Below are positions 22,570 to 33,009 of a stretch of DNA of 64,000 bases, piece by piece; within the stretch, counting starts at the first letter, position 1, and the number at the start of each line of letters is the position of its first letter. The position numbers were made by a program, and so were the translations under genes. Source of the DNA: Valencia hispanica (Eukaryota; Chordata; Actinopteri; Cyprinodontiformes; Valenciidae); NCBI GenBank assembly GCA_963556495.2, contig OY747704.1:6436501-6500500 (forward strand), given 5' to 3'. A model generated the notes under the pieces. It saw only the letters and a list, made by a program, of their open reading frames with translations. It had not been told where the DNA came from and ran no database searches.

Positions 22570-23157
22570 ATCTGAAGAGGAACGATCAAGAGTCAGCACA
22601 CAGCTTCAGTTAATACAGATAGAAACTACTGATCAGGCCCGAAATCTAGGTGCAGTAATGGACTCAGACCTGATGTAGCTCAGAGAATAGACTTCAAAAT
22701 ACTCCTACTAGCTTATAAATCAGTGAATGCTTAGTACCAAAACACTTTACATATCTGTTGTCACTATAACAACCAAGACTGCTCAGGTCCTTTAGCTCAA
22801 GTCTATTTTGCGTCACCAGAATCAGAACCAAACATGGAGAAGCAGCATTCAGTTTTTATGCTCTTCTAATCTGGAACAAACCTCCAGAAAATTTCTAAAC
22901 TGGTGAAACACTGAGTTCCTTTTTCATCAAGGCTAAAACCTATCTTTTTAGAATTGCCTTTAATTAATTGAATAATAACTGGAACATTATAAACTGCCGT
23001 TTATTTTTTGCACCCACCATTGTATTTTCCTTACTTAAAATGTAATGTGTTTTGCTTGTTTAAAAGAAATATTTTTTATACTTCTAATCATGTAAAGCAC
23101 TTTGAATTGCCTTGTTGCTGAAAATGTGCTATACAAATAAACTTGCTTTGTCTCGTC
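22570..23157 (+). mobile_element. L2-like LINE (family A), 3' part with an internal deletion
   Basis: It starts at the [14 protein letters not shown] region of ORF2, jumps across a deletion near 22676 to the QRIDFKILLLAYKS region, and ends with the L2 3' UTR (TTTGAATTGCCTTGTTGCTG, GTGCTATACAAATAAACTTG). Same family and strand as 19640-20310, probably one interrupted copy. Confidence 0.7.
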
Positions 23158-23390
23158 TACCACTACCAAGTTTAACTAGTGACCCATACCATCCAATCCA
23201 ATGATTAGTCTCATTAGTCCACAGAATATTTCCTTCAGCACAGCAAAATTTGGATAGCTTTGGATAGCTAGCTTTAAATAAAGTCCTGCATTGAAAACAG
23301 CCTTTTATATTTTCTCTGAGTTTTTTTTTGTCAGTAATGAAACTTTGTTTAAAAATGTGAACCCCTTAAGTGGAAAAAAAGACAAAAACA

Positions 23391-24824
23391 GCATAACTCC
23401 GGATGGGGGCAATGCCTTTTCATATCACTGAATACAATAATGACACATAGATCAAATAAAAGAAAATGATTTGAAATAACTGTACAGAGAATAACATGTT
23501 CTCATGCTCTCATTTGGTTTGTAGGGTGAGGATACAAATTCAGAGAGAAGGCAGGCAGGATGATGTTGAAATAAAAGTTTCATGAGGAAAATAAAACCAG
23601 AGAAAAAATACAAACCCGGAGAAGCAATGGGGAAAACAAAAGGGAACATAGGCCACAGGCAGGAACAGAGAAAACTTAGGAAGACAACAGGAGGACCAGT
23701 AATCAGATAACAGAAGAATCCAACAATAAACAAAAGGCCACCTGAGATATAAATACAGAGAAGGAGATGTGATCAGGAGAACAAAGAACCTGTGAGAGTC
23801 ATTAACTGAATGTGAGGAAAGAATGAGAATGTGAACAGTTTAAGAAGAACCTAGCAAGACCCTGACTTAGTATTACCTCTCTTTACCAGATTCTTTTGTT
23901 TCTCTCTGCAGTTAATCTAACATGGATAAGGAAATAAGCCGATTAAAAAAGTCAAATCAAAATTATGAATCTGGCACCATGAAAAAAAAGATTACCAAAA
24001 AAAAAGAACAAGCATTATTTTATATCTTCTAAACATAAGAAGTCACGGAATACAAGATAATACAAACAATAGAATATACATCCTGAAAAAAACAGATTAC
24101 GACACACGTATTGTTGACCAGATAGAGGATGTGCCAAGATGGGTGCACCACAAGAAACTGAGAGGGTGAAGCAAGAGATGAGTCAAAAAGTCACTGTGGG
24201 CTGGATTTCCTTTACATTTCACGCGGTTTAGGAGGACCACACTAGGCTGGCGGGAAGACGCCTGGTGCCATCTCTGGAAGGTAAGCAGCATTCTCTTCAT
24301 CAAGCCCCTGATTTCATTCACCACCAAAAATCTGTTTTAATGCAGATTTTGTTTTGAAAGCTGTTACTCTGTGCGTCTGTTTTAAATTCAGGGTTTTTGT
24401 TGGAACGAGCTGTGAGGAAGCATTAAACATATAACCAGTCAATGTCATTTTACACCTGGTTTTGATGGTGCAACAGATAACATGGAGAAATAAGTGTTGT
24501 CATGTTTCAAAATAACAACAATCCGTTATGCTTCTACGGGTCAAACCATTAGCTTGATGTACGGAACAGACATCCATCTGATGCACAGCTGGGGTGAGAC
24601 TGGACAGAGCACAAACTGATGAACAGAACCATTTGAAATACATTTTAGAAAAAGAACAGGTTGATTGTGCCAACTATGTGTGTGTTATTGACCTGGCATT
24701 GTTGTTAAGTGTGGGCGTTTCTAAAGCTGTCGCAGGTTACTCTGCTGTTCAAGCATCAGTGAGCTTATGTGAAATGATAATGTCTCTGATCTACCCTCCC
24801 TTCCTTTTCAACTGTTCCATTTCA
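23391..24824. other. fut7 upstream region
   Basis: No gene was recognised. A pyrimidine tract ending in CCATTTCAG at 24816-24824 is a good splice acceptor 40 bp before the fut7 ATG. A non-coding fut7 leader exon somewhere upstream is therefore likely, but I could not locate it. Confidence 0.45.
24816..24824 (+). promoter_or_regulatory. fut7: Candidate splice acceptor of the fut7 coding exon
   Basis: A tract rich in T and C runs from about 24796 into TTTCAG at 24819-24824. The exon would begin with a 40-bp leader before the ATG. Mammalian FUT7 also has exons upstream of the main coding exon. Confidence 0.5.
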
Positions 24825-24864
24825 GTAAGCTGTGACCTTTTGGCATGGATCACACCCATCAGCC

Positions 24865-25917
24865 ATGGTTGCATGTGGGTCCCGTATGCTGTTCTTCCTT
24901 CTCCTCGTCCTCTTCCTCCTCCTCAGCTCTCTCTCACCTCTGGTGTATCACAGCTTGTTAAACCAGAAGCTCCATGTGCAGCAATACCCTACACCTGGTT
25001 CCCGGAGAAATCTCACCATCTTGCTGTGGCACTGGCCATTCGGACGGCCCTACAGTCTCAGTGGGAACAAATGTCTGGAGATGTACGGCATTGGCCAGTG
25101 TTTCCTCACCGATGACAGGTCCACCTACCCGGCTGCAGATGTGGTTGTTTTCCACCATCGGGAGCTGAGCAATGGTGTGTCGTCTCTGCCCTTGCATCTG
25201 CCTCGCCCGGCAGCCCAGCACTGGGTGTGGCTGTCCCTGGAGCCTCCAATCAACAATGCAAATGTCAAGCAGTTCAGTGGTGTGTTTAATTGGACGATGA
25301 GCTACAGGCGTGATGCGGATATATCTGTTCCTTATGGAAAGACCCTTCCAGGAGCTGGAATGCAAGGCTTTCAAAGTGCTTCAAACCGTTCCTGCTTTGC
25401 CATCTGGGTGGTCAGCAAATCCAGGCCCAACCAGACTCGTGTTAATGTTTACCAAAGTCTGAAAAAGTACATCCCCATCCACATGTACGGAAAGTGGAAG
25501 AAGAAGCCTCTCCCAGACGATAGGCTGCTGCCCACCATCTCAAACTGCCTATTTTACTTGTCTTTTGAAAACTCGCAGGCAAAAGACTACATCAGCGAGA
25601 AGTTGTGGAGGAACGCCTTCCAAGCAGGGGCCATTCCAGTGGTTCTTGGCCCTAGCAGGGCCACCTATGAGGCTGTAGCTCCGCCTCATTCCTTCATCCA
25701 TGTTGCAGATTTTAAGAGTGTAGCAGAACTGGCTGCCTACCTGAATTATGTGGCTGCAGATAAGCAAGCCTTTGAGGAGTACTTCAAGTGGCACAAGACT
25801 CACAGGATAAAAACCTACACTGACTGGAGAGAAAGGCTCTGTCAGATCTGCCTAAAGTACCCCAGTTTACCAACCAGGAAAGTCTACCAGAACCTGGAGG
25901 GCTGGGTTAACAGATGA
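24865..25917 (+). CDS. fut7: fut7, alpha-1,3-fucosyltransferase VII
   Basis: FUT7 transfers fucose from GDP-fucose to sialylated N-acetyllactosamine in the Golgi, making sialyl-Lewis-x, the selectin ligand. The 350 codons lie in one exon; human FUT7 is 342 residues. The ATG at 24865 has a good context (CAGCCATGG); the in-frame sequence upstream is closed by TAA at 24826. Residues 8-29 are the type II membrane anchor (MLFFLLLVLFLLL). N-glycosylation sites are N49, N142, N174 and N189. The GT10 signature is at 233-251 (SFENSQAKDYISEKLWRNA), followed by GAIPVVLGPSRATYEAVAPP. C326 and C329 form the terminal CxxC after TDWRERL, and the protein ends in YQNLEGW, as in mammalian FUT7. Position between npdc1 and abca2 supports FUT7 over other GT10 members. 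No frameshift or stop. Confidence 0.95.
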   Translation: MVACGSRMLFFLLLVLFLLLSSLSPLVYHSLLNQKLHVQQYPTPGSRRNLTILLWHWPFGRPYSLSGNKCLEMYGIGQCFLTDDRSTYPAADVVVFHHRELSNGVSSLPLHLPRPAAQHWVWLSLEPPINNANVKQFSGVFNWTMSYRRDADISVPYGKTLPGAGMQGFQSASNRSCFAIWVVSKSRPNQTRVNVYQSLKKYIPIHMYGKWKKKPLPDDRLLPTISNCLFYLSFENSQAKDYISEKLWRNAFQAGAIPVVLGPSRATYEAVAPPHSFIHVADFKSVAELAAYLNYVAADKQAFEEYFKWHKTHRIKTYTDWRERLCQICLKYPSLPTRKVYQNLEGWVNR

Positions 25918-27500
25918 CACTCTTAATTCTGCTGGCTGACTTCAGGAAAATGTGCAAACATCATGTAGGGATATATGTTTCTTTGGTCAGACATGCAGGT
26001 TTGGTAATAAGGAGCTAGACCAGATCTTGGTGGCTGACTGAGCTAAATGTTTAAAAATGCAGAAGTGAGAAGCTATTTAAAGAAAAGCATTTGTTACCCA
26101 CAGAGACAGGTTTCCTTTAACTGAATTAGTGAAGCAGAAAAAAATTATTGATCCAATTATCTGATCCAGATCTCAGGGTCCCGTCTAGCAGAAAAAGTTT
26201 GGAAATCATCTTTTCTTCTTCATCTTTTTTAGCTATTTCCACATTTACTATATTTGAGAAAAAAGACGATGCAAACTACAGCCATGTATGGCTGATTTTG
26301 TTAGGAACTTGTGGTGAGATAGTGGCAGCTGCAGTAAAGCAGTTTGTTTTTGCAGCCAGTCATATGTGCTGAAGTACATTTTTGAATTAACTGGTCTGTG
26401 GTTTAGCTCAGTCTGTTTCCATGATCACACATTTAGTCCTTTTAATACGCCTACATATAGGCGTCATTTTAGCCAGGGACATGTCCCCAGCAATACTTAT
26501 GATTAAAGGTTTTTTCTCCACCACTTTCATAAACCTGATGCGGAACGTCCTACCAGCGCTGATCTAACCTCCACAATTTCCACATAATTGGTATCTGAAC
26601 TGACTATTATTTAAATTACTCCATTCCACTTTCTAATACAGTCATGGTTTCTTTCTGCTCAGATGTTTCAGCATTCTTTGCTGTGGATATGTCAAGGTTT
26701 TAAAAGACTCAGTCTGCTGCAAACACGTTCAGGGCAGAGTCCTGCAATGTTGCGGGTTCCCGTTTCTAGATGGAAAAATACATCAAGTAAAATTCATGGA
26801 TCTGGCAGAAGTTTCTTTATTGGTTAAAAAAATATTTATGTAATATTTTTGTTTGTTTAAGACTCCCAAAGAGAATGGTGTTGAGAGAGCATGCCAAAAT
26901 ATTCCTCCAACTTTGCGCTGACAGTGAAATGTTCTCGCTGCCAGAGAGAGATTTTTCTGTGGCTGAATTTGCGATTCAGGAACAGAGAACACAGGTAAAG
27001 CCAGGGACTGTGGACAATATTTTCTTTCTGCACAGCAATCTTTGCAACAAATATATTTCAGCTGTGCAATATAGAGAAATAATATAGAGAAATAAAAGGG
27101 ACATAATTAATTGTAATATATTGGACTGAGTATTAACTAAAATGAGGGAAAAATTTAATAATATTGAATATGTTTTTAAAAAAATTCATCAAAGTAAAAA
27201 AAAACGCTGTCAAAGACGGAAGATAATGTGATCCCTGATTTAATTCTTAAGCATGGTAGAATGAATTATTTGTGTTTTATTGCTTTGGAATGTTGCACAG
27301 TGGAAATTTATTTGACTTATGGACATTTTTGTGCAAAATGAACATTTGTGTAAAACTACCTGTTTTAAAATAAAGGACACAGGGTTAATTCCAGAAAACT
27401 TTGTCAAGATGTGACATAATTTCAGGGTGCCATGTAAAAAAACTGTAGTTACAGTGCTTTGAAATAATTAGGCCCAAACAGAATAAGAAAATAGATAATT
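25918..27500 (+). other. fut7 3' UTR and flank
   Basis: No coding exon or classified repeat was recognised. AATAAA occurs near 27093 and again near 27370; either could be the polyadenylation signal. Confidence 0.35.
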
Positions 27501-27519
27501 TATTTTAAATAGATATATA

Positions 27520-27790
27520 ATAAAGCTGCACAAACATTGGAACTCTTCAAATCTCTACTGAAGACACATTCTTATAGACTGACAAGATGAGTTAAACATT
27601 TTTGTTTTAACAGCCTTAGTTCTATTTCAGTGGTCTTATTGTATTTGTTTTTTGTTTTTTAAATTTACTTTTTCATATTGGTATTGCATCACTGGCATGC
27701 ATTTTATTTTAGTTAGTAATGCCCTTTGGCAGCATGAGTTGTTGGAAATGTGCTTCTTAGAGAAACTTGACCTTGACTTAAAGTGCATTC
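27520..27790 (+). mobile_element. L2-type LINE 3' end, third variant
   Basis: A short frame reads FKSLLKTHSYRLTR and stop near 27550-27590, the typical L2 ORF2 C-terminus. It is followed by a UTR ending AAATGTGCTTCTTAGAGAAA. It differs from families A and B. Confidence 0.55.
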
Positions 27791-28019
27791 CGTGATAATG
27801 AAATATTGACATAAATTATATTCTCTTTACTGTTTTTCTATTAGATGCAAAAGTCAACTAAAACAGAATTTTTCTCTGGGAATCTACAGAAACATGTGTT
27901 TTGTCCTTTTCTTTTCCAGCTGCAAATAATCCGGTGTACTTTTACAAAGCAAAATACTTTAAGTTACTCTACCATTAAATACTATTGATAAATGCTTTTC
28001 AGTTCTCGTTTCTGGTGTA

Positions 28020-28445
28020 ATAAACATTTGCCTGGGGCTGGGTGCTCGGAGGCATGCTGGTTCACCCCTGGTGGCTGCTTGGGAGGGCCTGGCCCCCCCT
28101 GGCTATGTTGGGTCTCTGCTGGGGGGAGGTGTGCCCTTGGTCCTCAGGTCTGTGAGTCCATGGCTGGATCTCCTCCAGTGTAGCTGGCAGAGCTTTTAGC
28201 CCCGTTGCTTAAGCCCCCTGGGGCTTCTGCACTGTGGCTGCTGGGTGGGCTCTCCACTGCGCCTCTCTGGGGGGGTGTGGTTGTTCCTGCGGTGGTCCTC
28301 CTGGGGCTCCCGTGTTCTGGGGGGCCCCTGGATGTCTACCTCAGGTCCTGGGGGGCAGGTCTGAGGCTCCTCACACCTCCTATTAAACATTCATATGGAG
28401 AAGCCCTATATACCGGTGTGTGTGTGTGTGTCACACACAATCAAT
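28020..28445 (+). repeat. GC-rich dispersed repeat, copy 1
   Basis: About 360 bp of GC-rich, CCCC/GGGG-rich sequence ends with CATTCATATGGAGAAGCCCT, TATATACCGG and a (TG)n tract. A second copy with a similar terminal pattern is at 55290-55800. ORFs through it are low-complexity and unrelated to any family I know. Confidence 0.5.
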
Positions 28446-28529
28446 GGCAATCCTAGGAGAGGCAGCATCAGAGAGAACTGTAGAACCTCATTTGTGTTTG
28501 GACTGTTTTGATTCAGTCAAGCTTTCGGA

Positions 28530-29677
28530 ATTATAAAAAATATTAGCCTCATCTAAACCTTCCGCTTGTATGTTGGACCTGATCCCAAACTAATTATTTA
28601 GGGAAGTGCTTCTTTGGTTCCTGGCCCCATTTTAGATATGATGAATCTATCCTTGGTAAATGGATACGTACCACAGGTCAAGGTTGCTGTAATTAAACTT
28701 TTACTTAAGAAATTTATTTCTGTCAGTCAAGATGACTCACAGATCTATATCTAACCTCCCTTTCTTATCCAAAATCCATGAGAAAATAGTTTCTAATCAA
28801 GTCTGTGAGCATCTAAACAGTGACAGCCTGTTTCAAGAATTTCAGTCAGGTTTTAGAGCTCATCACAGAACTGAAAGAGCACTGGTTAAGGTTACTAATG
28901 ATATTCTCATGGCCTCAGATAATGGACTTGTGACAGTTCTAGTCTTGTTAGATCTCAGTGCTGCTTTTGACACAGTCAAATTCAAAATTACTTTATTAAT
29001 CCCAAAGGCAAATTAAATGTTGTTGTAACTCATTATCCAAGTTTCTTTAAAGATTTGTTGTAGATGCTAACGGCTATGGGTAAAGATGATCTCCTGTAGT
29101 GTTCTGCAGATCTGAAGAAGTCTCTGACTGAAGACGCTCTGTAGTTGTATGACAGTCTGATGTAGAGGATGCTCAGGGTTGTCCATAATGTTCCTTTTAT
29201 GAAGAATCTATTTTTTGCATACTAATGTCCAGAGGGTCCTCAGCATCAAACCTGTTTGCCAACGATCTCACATTGCCCAATATGATTGATGGAGATGGTT
29301 TGAACTTCCTGCTTTTCTCTCTCTCTACTTTACTCCTGCTCTGTATCCAAGGCATCTCCTTTTCAACTCAAACAAATGTCCAAAAGTAAAAAAAGTATCA
29401 GTAAAAATCCTTCCAACTGCACAGCATTCAAAGAGAACAGTTATCCCAAAAATATGTTTCTGCCATAAATGGGGGAATAAAAGTTTTTAAAATGAAAAAC
29501 AGAACGAAAGTAACAGAGCTACTCCAACATGCTGCCACATTGAGCGCTACAGGGATGTTGCAGGGATCAAAGGAACAGCACTGTTTGGCAACAGGCTGGT
29601 TTAAATCATATTTGTCTGATGTAAATGATCAATCTTCTTCACACTCTAGGGTTAACTGTGCTTTAACCAATCCTTTT

Positions 29678-29680
<3 letters not shown>
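28530..29680 (+). mobile_element. L2-like LINE (family B), interrupted fragment
   Basis: The open part (28732-28980) matches RT motifs of the copy at 31425-36540: [46 protein letters not shown]. It breaks off right after the motif-A aspartate where an inverted Rex1-like tail is inserted (about 28978-29548), and resumes with VAGIKGTA and WFKSYLSDVNDQSSSHS at about 29550-29670. Decayed. Confidence 0.75.
28978..29548 (-). mobile_element. Rex1/Babar-like LINE 3' end inserted in L2
   Basis: It begins with the 3' terminus ACTTTATTAATCCCAAAGGC and runs back through GACTGAAGACGCTCTGTAGT, the reverse complement of 20322-20735. It separates two halves of an L2 RT domain. Confidence 0.65.
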
Positions 29681-29734
<54 letters not shown>

Positions 29735-29965
29735 GGCTGTCAAACGATAAAAATTTTTAATCTAATTAATCACAGGGTAGCTGTAAATCACGATTAATTA
29801 ACATTCCCAAATATGACCGAAAAAGTAAAATTTTTGGTGCAAATAAAGGACGAAACCGGAAGCTGTTTTTTTAAGGAAGTACAGGAAAGATGCATGGAAC
29901 CTTTGTTTTGAATTCCACAATCACCTTTACATGTGGAGCTTTTTACTTATTAATCTTTTAGCCAG

Positions 29966-30240
29966 TTGCTAAGGCAAACTAACTGGTTAACATTTTCTGA
30001 ATTTAAAGCTGACAGTTTCTTCAACCCTGAGCATCCTCTTCATGGGACTATCCTACAACAACGGTGTCTTCGGTCAGAGGCTTATTCAGTTTTGCTGCGA
30101 CACAGACTGCTACAGAAGATCATTCCTGCTTACAGCCATCAGGATCTATAATAGCTCCTTGAAAATTTTAATAATATGAGCTACAATAACATGTAATTTC
30201 TCTCTGGAAGGAATTAAGTATTTTTCAATTGACATTTTCT
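29966..30240 (+). mobile_element. Rex1/Babar-like LINE 3' tail inside the hAT element
   Basis: A frame with FFNPEHPLHGTILQQRCLRS, then LLQKIIPAYSHQDL, matches the C-terminal pattern of Rex1-type LINEs, followed by a short UTR ending GGAATTAAGTATTTTTCAAT. Confidence 0.5.
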
Positions 30241-30250
30241 GACTAATAGA

Positions 30251-30895
30251 CAGTGTTGGGCAAGTTACTTCAAAACTGTAATGCATTATTTATTACTTGT
30301 TACTGTAATTTCAAAGTAATTTGTTACATTACAATATTACTGTATTTAAAATGTAAGGCATTACACTACTATTGCATTACTTTTAAGTTACTCTCACCAA
30401 AATAAAATGCAAATATGGATTTGGAAATCTAAATGTAGCTCATGATGCTCAATTAGCTTATTACACATCCAGTAGAAGGTGATTTGGAATCCGACTGAGC
30501 TTGGATTGTGGTTAAAAACAGTAAGATACAATAGCCACAGTGATGGTTCATGGTGCAATACAAGGAACAATCGCATCTGGAGAATGTACTATCCGATGTT
30601 AGATCAGCTGCAGGCTCACTCCTCTCTGCTCTGTCTGACTACAGGAAGCAAAACATTTTGCGGGGACATTTCTCCTCTGCTGATCTCGCGGTGATTTTGG
30701 CGAATTTGTATGAAGAAAAAGAAAACCTACCACTTTATTCCGGGTTAACAATGCATTGAAACGCGCGTTACTGACATTTGTACCGGGTAAAATCTTACAT
30801 TTTTCCCCCAGTAATGCCTTACATTACCGCGTTACAGCAAAAATCAATGCATTACAGTAATTAATTACTTTTGTAACGCGTTACTCCCAACACTG
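30251..30895. mobile_element. hAT-like MITE with perfect target duplication (inner element)
   Basis: The ends CAGTGTTGGGCAAGTTACTT and AACGCGTTACTCCCAACACTG are inverted repeats of a family common in fish. The 8-bp duplication CTAATAGA is perfect at 30243-30250 and 30896-30903. It lies wholly inside the outer element, so it is the younger of the two. Confidence 0.9.
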
Positions 30896-31066
30896 CTAAT
30901 AGAGGGATTATACTGAATCCATTTGTCATACTGAAAGCAGCGCGGGTTTTATTGTGGGGTAAACAGGGCAGGTCATTCTGTGCATTCGTTAATTGCGTCA
31001 AAAAAAATTTATGGCATTAATTCCACAAATTAATCGACCTTCATTAATGCATCAATTTTGACAGCC

Positions 31067-31114
<48 letters not shown>

Positions 31115-31123
31115 CACACATAC

Positions 31124-31290
31124 TACAGCTTCAGTTAATACAGCTAGAAACTACTGATCAGGCCTGAAATCTAGGTGTAGTAATGGACTCTGACCTAAAC
31201 TTCCAGCGTCACATAAAGGCAATAACAAGGTCAGCCTTCTATCACCAGAAGAACATTTCTAGGATTAATCGCACTCTCTCTGTTGGTTGT
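31124..31290 (+). mobile_element. L2-like LINE (family A) fragment
   Basis: The sequence resembles 22610-22670 and the reverse complement of 38590-38690: CAGCTTCAGTTAATACAG, AACTACTGATCAGGCCTGAA, then GGCAATAACAAGGTCAGCCT. It is short and non-coding. Confidence 0.65.
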
Positions 31291-32634
31291 CTTGGGCCAA
31301 TTTTTAAAAACCCAAAAATGAGCATATTCTGATTTTTTCCTGTGTTTACATGGCTAATATTCAGGTTTGAATGGGTTATTGGCTGCATGTAAACGCAGCC
31401 ATTGACTTTAGGCCGCGTGCCATTCAATTCAATTCAGTTTATTTATATAGCGCCAATTCACAACAGATGTCATCTCAAGGCACTTAACAAGAAGTCGTTT
31501 CAATACATTTATACAAACATTCCAATCAGTTAAAAAGTTTCCTATTTAAGGAATCCCAGCAGATTGCGTCAGTCATTGGCGTGAGGTTGGGCCTCGTTGA
31601 TGCAGACTTTCCAACCACAGCAATCCTTCAGCAATCCCTCATACTGAGTAAGCATGTAGCGACGGTGGAGAGGAAAAACTCCCCTTTAACAGGAAGAAAC
31701 CTCCAACAGAACCAGGCTCAGTAGGAGCGGCCATCTTCCACGACCATCTGGGGGTTTGAGAAGACAGAGCAGAGACACAGAAGGAACAGAAGATCTGATA
31801 TAAGAGAACTTTCTATGTTACAGAAAGTAAAAAGTTAATAACAGGACACAGTGGATGTTCAGTTACTGGGAGGATCATCCCAGTCGATGCCCCCCGTCCA
31901 ACAGGGCATTGCAGCCAAGCAGGAAACCAGACCAGGTATATCTTCTATGGAGAGAAAAACACTGAGAGAAAACAAAGTTAACAGTCGAAATAACAGAATG
32001 TACTGTAATACAACTGGAGAGTCGTAGGAGAAAAGGAAGTAGCAGAGTGAAGAAAATTGGTAAGTCTGTCCTCCAGCAGTCTAAGCCTATAGCAGCATAA
32101 CTACAGAGGTAGCTCAGGATGACCTAAGTCACTCTAACTATAAGCTTGATCAAAAAGGAAAGTTTTAAGCCTGGCCTTAAAAGTAAACAGGGTGTCTGCC
32201 TCACGGACTAAAGCTGCGAGCTGGTTCCACAGGAGAGGAGCCTGATAACTAAAAGATCTGCCTCCCATTCTACTTTTAGAAATCCTAGGAACTACAAGTA
32301 AACCTGCAGTCTGAGAGCGAAGGGCTCTGTTAGGAACATATGGAACAATTAGATCTCTGATGTATGATGGAGCTTGATTATTAAGGGCTTTGTATGTAAG
32401 AAGAAGGATCTTAAATTCTATTCTGGATTTAACAGGGAGCCAATGAAGGGAAGCTAAAACAGGAGAAATGTGATCTCTCTTTTTAATATTCATCAGAACT
32501 CTTGCTGCCGCATTTTGGATCAACTGAAGGCTTTTAATGGCATTTTGTGGACTACCTGATAGTAAAGAATTACAGTAGTCCAGCCTTGAGGTAACAAATG
32601 CATGGACTAGTTTCTGAGCATCACTCCTGGACAG

Positions 32635-33009
32635 GATGTTTCTAATTTTAGCAATATTCCGGAGGTGAAAGAAAGAAATCCTAGAAACCTGTTTAATATG
32701 GGATTTTTTATTTTTTATTTTTTTATTTTTTTTCAAAGTGCCCCCCACCCCCACTAGGTGATGGAGCCGATCAAAGGAGCCCAGAGAGATTGATCAGATA
32801 TGGAGCCAGAGGCCGTCTCAAGACCTATATGGTCCAACAAGAGATTTCTATACTGATTAATATTAAGACCTTTTTTATTTTTCCAGTTCAGGAGGATAGT
32901 TTTCTTAGCGATGCATAAGGCAATGTGAACCATTTTTGATGTTTCTAATTTTAGCAATATTCCGGAGGTGAAAGAAAGAAATCCTAGAAACCTGTTTAAT
33001 ATGGGATTT
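32635..33009. repeat. 72-bp direct repeats flanking the L1 tail
   Basis: 32635-32706 and 32938-33009 are identical by eye (GATGTTTCTAATTTTAGC through TTAATATGGGATTT). Both encode the same piece of L2 ORF2 (SRISFFHLRNIAKIRN), so this is duplicated target sequence. Confidence 0.9.
32707..32937 (-). mobile_element. 5'-truncated L1 3' end inserted in L2 ORF2
   Basis: The minus strand reads IALCIAKKTILLNWKNKKGL, the C-terminal signature of L1 ORF2, then a short UTR and an A-rich (AAAAAAT)n tail at 32707-32740. It is flanked by a 72-bp exact direct repeat of L2 sequence, 32635-32706 and 32938-33009. Confidence 0.88.

Larger units (their letters stand above)
19030..23390 (-). mobile_element. Decayed Tc1/mariner-like element, split by an L2 insertion
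   Basis: The left part (about 19030-19625) and the right part (about 23158-23390) read in order as one fish Tc1-like element whose transposase is on the minus strand. Recognisable + strand words include CATCAAGTG, CCTTCAGGATTGTCTGGTAG, GTCCTGAAGCAGCA, AACATCACACTGCC and, on the right, TTAGTCCACAGAATATTTCC. Many stops and gaps show it is old. The block between, 19626-23157, is an L2 copy and later insertions. Confidence 0.6.
29732..31069. mobile_element. hAT-like element inserted in a TA microsatellite (outer element)
   Basis: The termini are TAGGGCTGTCAAACGAT on the left and TTTTGACAGCCCTA on the right (inverted). An 8-bp ATATATAT lies on each side but is trivial in a TA repeat. AATCACGATTAATTAAC and AATTAATCGACC are subterminal. 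It holds a second hAT-like element (30251-30895) and, at 29966-30240, a Rex1-like 3' tail (HPLHGTILQQRCLRS). Confidence 0.75.
29681..31107. repeat. (TA)n microsatellite split by a hAT element
   Basis: The left block 29681-29730 has 25 TA units and the right block 31070-31107 about 18, then a short (CA)n. The hAT-like element 29732-31069 sits exactly between them. Confidence 0.85.

Noticed and set aside
24832..24864. Upstream extension of the fut7 frame from a GTG
   Set aside because: Eukaryotic initiation at GTG is unlikely and the ATG at 24865 has a good context before the membrane anchor.
24594..25115. 173-residue frame overlapping the fut7 start
   Set aside because: It is a different frame over the fut7 exon; the fucosyltransferase frame carries all the family motifs.
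24958..25374. Antisense frame through fut7
   Set aside because: Shadow of a real coding exon with no family match.
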